From positions 1 to 10,263 of the forward strand of contig JAUXGP010000038.1 of NCBI GenBank assembly GCA_030621995.1: DNA of 10,263 nt. The letters run 5' to 3'. Below the pieces are notes generated by a model that was not told where the DNA came from, searched no databases, and saw nothing but the letters and a program-made list of their open reading frames with translations. The position numbers and the translations under genes are program-made. This DNA is from Psychrilyobacter sp. GTDB taxonomy: Bacteria > Fusobacteriota > Fusobacteriia > Fusobacteriales > Fusobacteriaceae. Shown here piece by piece: positions 7,087-10,263 of this stretch (the stretch's first letter is position 1; each line of letters begins with the position of its first letter).

Positions 7087-8028
7087 CTAAATTGAGATAA
7101 TCAGAGAAAATAAATATCCGCCTATCAATAAAAAGGATAATTTTTCCTTTCTATAATATAAACTAACCATAAAAATTCCCTGTATAAGAACAGCAGATCC
7201 CGTAATAAACAGATTAAAGTCGCCTATGTGAGTATAGAGGCTGCCTTTAGATAAAATATCAATTAAGATAAGAGTACCTAAATTAAATAGATTACTTCCT
7301 AAGATATTTCCCATTGCCATCTGAAAATCGCCTTTTTTTACAGCCTCTACAGAAACAATTAACTCTGGAAGGGAGGTGGAGACAGCCAGTAAAAATCCGC
7401 CGATTATTGACTGTCCTAAGACAATGCCCATTATAGGGGAAACCGCTAATCTATCTGCAGTTTGTGATAAAAAATATCCTAAAACAACTACTCCCATAGA
7501 ATCTATTAAAAATACCTTTAAGGGTTTCTTTACCAGTTTATAATCGATTTTCTTTTTTTCTTCTTTCTCTCCACCTTGAGTTTTCATAAAGAAAAGATAT
7601 CCTAAAAATATTAAAACTATAAATGGACTCTGTCCAAGGATATCCAATGAGCTGAATAGTGATCCAGCTATAAATGATGTGGTTAAAATTAGAGTTATAA
7701 GAGATAACTTCAATCCCTCCCTTCTGTCTATATTTTTAATAAAAATAAATTTTCTTAAGATAATAACATCCAGAATAAAAATTATAAAGATGTTGAAAGT
7801 ATTACTTCCAAAAATGTTAGCTATAGCCATAGTTTGATTTCCCAGATTAGTAGAAGTGATCCCAGTGACTAACTCCGGTAAAGATGTGATAGATGCCAGT
7901 AAAACCACTCCTACCCACGAGGACTCCATCCCCAGAGATTTCCCCAGGTTATCCCCTGAAAGAGTGAGCCTCTTAGCGAAAAAAACCATCCCACAAGCAA
8001 TAATAAAAAATAACATTAAATAAACCAT
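7087..8028 (-). CDS. CaCA-family cation exchanger, probable Mn2+ (or Ca2+) exporter under a manganese riboswitch
   Basis: This 313-residue integral membrane protein belongs to the Ca2+/cation antiporter family (COG0530, YrbG-like), which exchanges divalent cations for Na+ or H+. Both alpha repeats are clear: ASITSLPELVTG with Glu52 and the following NIFGSN (71-76), then AVSTSLPELIVS with Glu222 and NILGSN (241-246). The repeated Ser-Leu-Pro-Glu and Gly-Ser-Asn motifs form the ion site in this family. A charged cytosolic loop, GGEKEEKKK (152-160), separates the two halves, about ten membrane segments in all. The start is ATG 8028 with GGAGG at 8036-8040; a TTG at 8055 would put the ribosome binding site inside the gene. 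The yybP-ykoY riboswitch and terminator in its leader indicate induction by Mn2+, which favours manganese efflux over calcium. Substrate is inference. Confidence 0.93.
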   Translation of the reverse strand: MVYLMLFFIIACGMVFFAKRLTLSGDNLGKSLGMESSWVGVVLLASITSLPELVTGITSTNLGNQTMAIANIFGSNTFNIFIIFILDVIILRKFIFIKNIDRREGLKLSLITLILTTSFIAGSLFSSLDILGQSPFIVLIFLGYLFFMKTQGGEKEEKKKIDYKLVKKPLKVFLIDSMGVVVLGYFLSQTADRLAVSPIMGIVLGQSIIGGFLLAVSTSLPELIVSVEAVKKGDFQMAMGNILGSNLFNLGTLILIDILSKGSLYTHIGDFNLFITGSAVLIQGIFMVSLYYRKEKLSFLLIGGYLFSLIISI

Positions 8029-8058
8029 ATTTATTCCTCCTTTTTTATAGATCAAAAT

Positions 8059-8102
8059 AAAAAAAGAGACTTTTGCTAGAAAAAAATTCTAACAAAAGTC
8101 TC
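8059..8102 (-). terminator. Riboswitch-controlled intrinsic terminator before the cation exchanger
   Basis: Minus-strand GAGACTTTTGTTAGAA (8102-8087) pairs with TTCTAGCAAAAGTCTC (8081-8066). The stem is 16 bp with one G-U, the loop has five U, and a seven-U tract follows (8065-8059). It lies in the 5' leader, 31 nt before the start codon, so it attenuates the gene instead of ending one. Its 5' arm contains the CTTTTG needed for aptamer helix P1. Confidence 0.92.
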
Positions 8103-8190
8103 ACCATATACTGTAGTATATCGATAGGTCCAGGCCTAGGGCCATGCATGTTGAACCTACCTGCTCTATTGAGCCGGTTACTCCCCTTTG
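8093..8190 (-). ncRNA. yybP-ykoY family (manganese) riboswitch
   Basis: The minus strand reads CAAAGGGGAGTAAC at its start (from 8190), which carries the invariant GGGGAGUA loop of this class, and has the second conserved loop sequence UCAACAUGCA (about 8154-8145). Four helices fit a cross-shaped junction. P1 is CAAAGG with CTTTTG (8190-8185 / 8098-8093). P2 is GCTC-AATA-GAGC (8174-8163). P3 is GGTAGGT with ACCTATC (8161-8155 / 8129-8123). P4 is ATATAC-TACA-GTATAT (8121-8106). The 3' GGTGAGAC is also typical. P1's 3' strand is shared with the terminator, so ligand binding should block termination. This class is known to sense Mn2+ and to turn on Mn exporters. Confidence 0.9.
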
Positions 8191-8210
8191 ATCATTATTA
8201 TATTACAGAT

Positions 8211-8239
8211 ATAATATCATTTTTTATTGTGAAATACAA
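8211..8239 (-). promoter_or_regulatory. Candidate promoter for the riboswitch and cation exchanger
   Basis: On the minus strand TTGTAT (8239-8234) and TATTAT (8216-8211) are 17 bp apart and place the transcript start about 10-15 nt before the aptamer. A TATAAT just downstream (8202-8197) is an alternative -10 but has no good partner at the right distance. Confidence 0.5.
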
Positions 8240-8250
8240 CTAAATATTGT

Positions 8251-8268
8251 AAAAAAATTAATTTTTTT
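8251..8268 (-). terminator. All-AT palindrome after pepV, weak terminator candidate
   Basis: A7-TTAA-T7 forms a perfect palindrome about 10 nt beyond the dipeptidase stop codon. It contains no G or C, so any RNA hairpin would be weak, but it is the only terminator-like sequence between pepV and the riboswitch promoter. Confidence 0.25.
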
Positions 8269-8278
8269 TAATGATTTT

Positions 8279-9640
8279 TTATTTAGCTAATCTATAGATA
8301 GCTTCTACATAGATTTTTAACAATGTATCTAACTTATTGATCTCCAAATACTCATTTTTTTGATGCATATTGTCCTCTTGATCATGTAATAATGCTCCAA
8401 AAGCTACACCATTGTCTACAGCTCTTGCATATGTTCCGCCACCTATAGCTACTGGTTCTGCATCTACATCTCCTGTGATCTCCTTGTATACATCCATAAG
8501 TGTTTTTACTAAGACTGTGTCTTTAGGAGAATAAAGTGCATTAGTTTCACTCTTTATAGTTAGTTCAAAGTTATTTTCTGCTGCAGCTTTTCCTAATCCT
8601 TCTAAGACAGCTTCTTTTTTAGTTGTTACAGGATATCTGATGTCAATACTTAACTCGATCTTATTATCTTTGATAGATAATTTTCCGATGTTTAAACTTA
8701 ATTTTCCAGAGTCGGCATCTTCAAATCCAATTCCCATAGAAACACCATTATATTCCATCCCTATCTTAGAGTTGTAGAAAGTTACAAATTCAGAGATCTC
8801 ACCTAAATCCACCCCTTCTAAAGTTCCCATCAATGCAGATATAGCATTATATCCACTCTGTGGTCTGGCTCCATGAGATGATTTACCAAATGAAGTTAAC
8901 TTATCTCCGGATATTTCCATCTTATATTCACTTTTATCGTTGTATGCCTTTATTTTATCTTCTAAAATGGTTAAAACTTCAGCTCCCAATACAGCTTCAC
9001 AGCTTTCTGCTACTGAGTTAAATGCTTTTCCACCTTCGATAGTTATGTTTTTAGTATCGATATTTTTAGTCATAGTCACCTGCATAATTCCTTTTTCTGC
9101 AAATGTTACTGGAAAACTAGAGTCAGGAGTAAATGCTAACGTTGGCTGAGGCATCTTTAGAGTACCAAAATAGTGATCCATACATCCCCAGTTAGTTTCT
9201 TCATTGGCTCCTAAAATCATTCTGATTTTCTTATCTAACTTTATACCTGAATCTTTTAATGCCTTCATAGCGTACATACACATGATCATAGGTCCTTTGT
9301 CGTCTAAAGTTCCCCTACCGTAGATCTTACCATCAGCAATAACTCCACCATATGGATCGTGATCCCATCCGTCACCTTCAGGAACTACATCTACATGGCC
9401 AAGGATAGCCAGAGTTTCTTCACCATCTCCAAAGTCAATATGTCCTGCATAGTTATCAAAATTAGTTGATTCAAAGCCTAATTTTTCTCCTAGTTCTAAA
9501 AAATGTGCCAAGGCTTTGGCAGGACCTTCTCCAAACGGCATTCCAGGTAATGGAGCTTCCTCCACACTCTTAATTCTGATAGCCTCTTGTATTGATTTTA
9601 CTACATCATCTTTATAATCTAATATCTTATCCTGTAACAT
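8279..9640 (-). CDS. pepV: Xaa-His-type dipeptidase, M20 family (PepV)
   Basis: This 453-residue cytosolic zinc dipeptidase resembles PepV of lactic acid bacteria, which hydrolyses a broad range of dipeptides in the last step of peptide use. Metal and catalytic residues are all present: His82 in LGHVDVVP, bridging Asp113 in RGTLDDKG, general base Glu147 and ligand Glu148 in GANEETNWG, Asp173 in FTPDSSFP, and His426 in DNMHQKNE. His256 in KSSHGARP lies in the lid domain (about 180-375), where it stabilises the transition state. The GGGTYAR substrate loop is at 400-406. Length is close to the usual 465-470. The start has GGGGTG about six bases upstream. It is transcribed alone from a consensus promoter at 9703-9731. 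Some M20 relatives act on carnosine or other Xaa-His peptides, so exact specificity is open. Confidence 0.95.
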   Translation of the reverse strand: MLQDKILDYKDDVVKSIQEAIRIKSVEEAPLPGMPFGEGPAKALAHFLELGEKLGFESTNFDNYAGHIDFGDGEETLAILGHVDVVPEGDGWDHDPYGGVIADGKIYGRGTLDDKGPMIMCMYAMKALKDSGIKLDKKIRMILGANEETNWGCMDHYFGTLKMPQPTLAFTPDSSFPVTFAEKGIMQVTMTKNIDTKNITIEGGKAFNSVAESCEAVLGAEVLTILEDKIKAYNDKSEYKMEISGDKLTSFGKSSHGARPQSGYNAISALMGTLEGVDLGEISEFVTFYNSKIGMEYNGVSMGIGFEDADSGKLSLNIGKLSIKDNKIELSIDIRYPVTTKKEAVLEGLGKAAAENNFELTIKSETNALYSPKDTVLVKTLMDVYKEITGDVDAEPVAIGGGTYARAVDNGVAFGALLHDQEDNMHQKNEYLEINKLDTLLKIYVEAIYRLAK

Positions 9641-9702
9641 TTAAAACACCCCTTATATTTAATTATTTAATCTATTAACTTTTTTTCACATTTCACCCTT
9701 TC

Positions 9703-9731
9703 AGTATATAACCTATTTTCATTTTTTTCAA
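9703..9731 (-). promoter_or_regulatory. Strong sigma-70-type promoter of pepV
   Basis: On the minus strand TTGAAA (9731-9726) and TATACT (9708-9703) are separated by exactly 17 bp, each a five-of-six consensus match. The leader would be about 55 nt. No operator or attenuator is evident in it. Confidence 0.75.
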
Positions 9732-9906
9732 GGGTTATAATTCATTTTCTTCGTAAAAAGTACAATTTTTATAGGACTATCCTTTAATTTAATTCTATTT
9801 TGGCATTATTTTGAAATTTGTATGTCTTTTCTCTTCCTTAAATTCATTCAAATTTATTATGGGAGATATCTGATTCATTTACCTTTTTTCTATTAAGATT
9901 ATTTAT

Positions 9907-10191
9907 CTAAATAACCTTTACATCATCATATTTTTTTATCCTCCTAAATAGCTCTACCGCAAAAGAGCATCTTGGAGAAATTTTAAAATTTTCTTCTATG
10001 GCATATTTTATACACTGATCTACCAATCTTTTACCTAAAAATCCATTTCTATATTCGGGATCTACATAGGTACTATTGATATATATAATCTTATCTTCTA
10101 GTTCATAGCCTAAATGACCTACCTTGACCTCACCATTCATGGCAAAAAACTTATTTTCATCCAATGAGTGTATAATTATAATTTTCTCCAT
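9907..10191 (-). CDS. Small GNAT-family N-acetyltransferase (COG2388-like)
   Basis: This 94-residue protein matches the miniature GNAT group (Acetyltransf_CG type, COG2388), which keeps only the acetyl-CoA-binding core. The sequence INSTYVDPEYRNGFLGKRLVDQCIKYA (about 38-64) corresponds to the usual 'T.V.PE.RG.GIG..LV..A...A' motif, with RNGFLG (48-53) as a divergent pyrophosphate loop. PRCSFA (73-78) carries the conserved Cys75 of this group, followed by the RR...Y segment at 83-88. Substrates are largely unknown for the family. The start is supported by AGGAGG at 10199-10204. No terminator is seen after the stop, and about 175 bp of AT-rich sequence separates it from the pepV promoter. Confidence 0.85.
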   Translation of the reverse strand: MEKIIIIHSLDENKFFAMNGEVKVGHLGYELEDKIIYINSTYVDPEYRNGFLGKRLVDQCIKYAIEENFKISPRCSFAVELFRRIKKYDDVKVI

Positions 10192-10219
10192 CCCAAGACC
10201 TCCTAGAAATTAATTTTTC

Positions 10220-10248
10220 ATTCTATTTCTTTAAAAAGAAGGAGTCTA
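10220..10248 (-). promoter_or_regulatory. Weak candidate promoter of the acetyltransferase gene
   Basis: On the minus strand TAGACT (10248-10243) and TAGAAT (10225-10220) are 17 bp apart, matching four and five of six consensus bases. It overlaps the edge hairpin at 10247-10262, so the two calls may be mutually exclusive. Confidence 0.3.
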
Positions 10249-10262
10249 CCTAAAACCAGGTA
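10247..10262. terminator. Hairpin cut by the window edge, possible terminator
   Basis: TACCT (10247-10251) pairs with AGGTA (10258-10262) around AAAACC. The left flank AAAAAGAAGGAGTC (10233-10246) looks like the outer arm of a longer stem. The partner arm and U-tract would lie beyond the window, so the call is provisional. Confidence 0.3.
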
Positions 10263-10263
10263 A

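Noticed and set aside
8029..8055. TTG start at 8055 for the cation exchanger
   Set aside because: It would encode the ribosome binding site as Lys-Gly-Gly and has no upstream ribosome binding site of its own. ATG 8028 is well placed.
8103..8190. Other riboswitch classes for the exchanger leader, such as NiCo or M-box
   Set aside because: The GGGGAGUA loop, the UCAACAUGCA loop and the four-helix layout fit yybP-ykoY, and the conserved cores of the alternatives are missing.
9732..9906. Search for a small gene or RNA in the pepV-acetyltransferase spacer
   Set aside because: Only AT-rich sequence, short palindromes such as GATATC and no convincing ribosome binding site with an open frame were found.

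Overview
This is a low-GC bacterial chromosomal segment whose genes favour AUA (Ile) and AGA (Arg) codons and carry strong AGGAGG-type ribosome binding sites. The order trigger factor (end only) - clpP - clpX - lon - engB is the protein-quality-control block shared by Fusobacteriota and Clostridia/Bacilli. Base composition and protein flavour make me lean to a Fusobacteriota member (Ilyobacter/Propionigenium/Fusobacterium-like), but a clostridial relative cannot be excluded without a search.

Left half (1-5977, + strand). The window opens on the last codons of what is probably tig, followed by a small hairpin. A 16-bp perfect inverted repeat then lies directly in front of the clpP ribosome binding site. 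clpP and clpX are one base apart, so the ClpXP peptidase and unfoldase are co-translated. A 154-bp spacer with a good sigma-70-type promoter and a TTTACACAGATT repeat leads to lon. A nitroreductase gene follows 28 bp after lon. A second copy of the repeat family and a 73-nt GC-rich, foldable leader then precede engB, the ribosome-assembly GTPase. A strong bidirectional terminator (5978-6018) ends the block.

Right half (6033-10191, all - strand). Reading against the numbering, the genes are a small COG2388-type acetyltransferase, a PepV-type M20 dipeptidase with a textbook promoter, a CaCA-family cation exchanger, and an EamA/DMT-family transporter. The leader of the cation exchanger is a yybP-ykoY (manganese) riboswitch. 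It has a recognisable four-helix aptamer whose P1 3' strand overlaps the 5' stem of a 16-bp intrinsic terminator, which identifies the exchanger as a likely Mn2+ exporter. The EamA gene has its own promoter, overlapped by small palindromes that look like an operator.

The intergenic stretches are all below 300 bp. I see nothing convincing in 121-200, 7051-7080 or 9732-9906 beyond AT-rich sequence. No tRNA, rRNA, CRISPR array, insertion sequence or phage gene was found. The most rewarding items are the Mn-riboswitch/exchanger pair and the unidentified GC-rich leader of engB.
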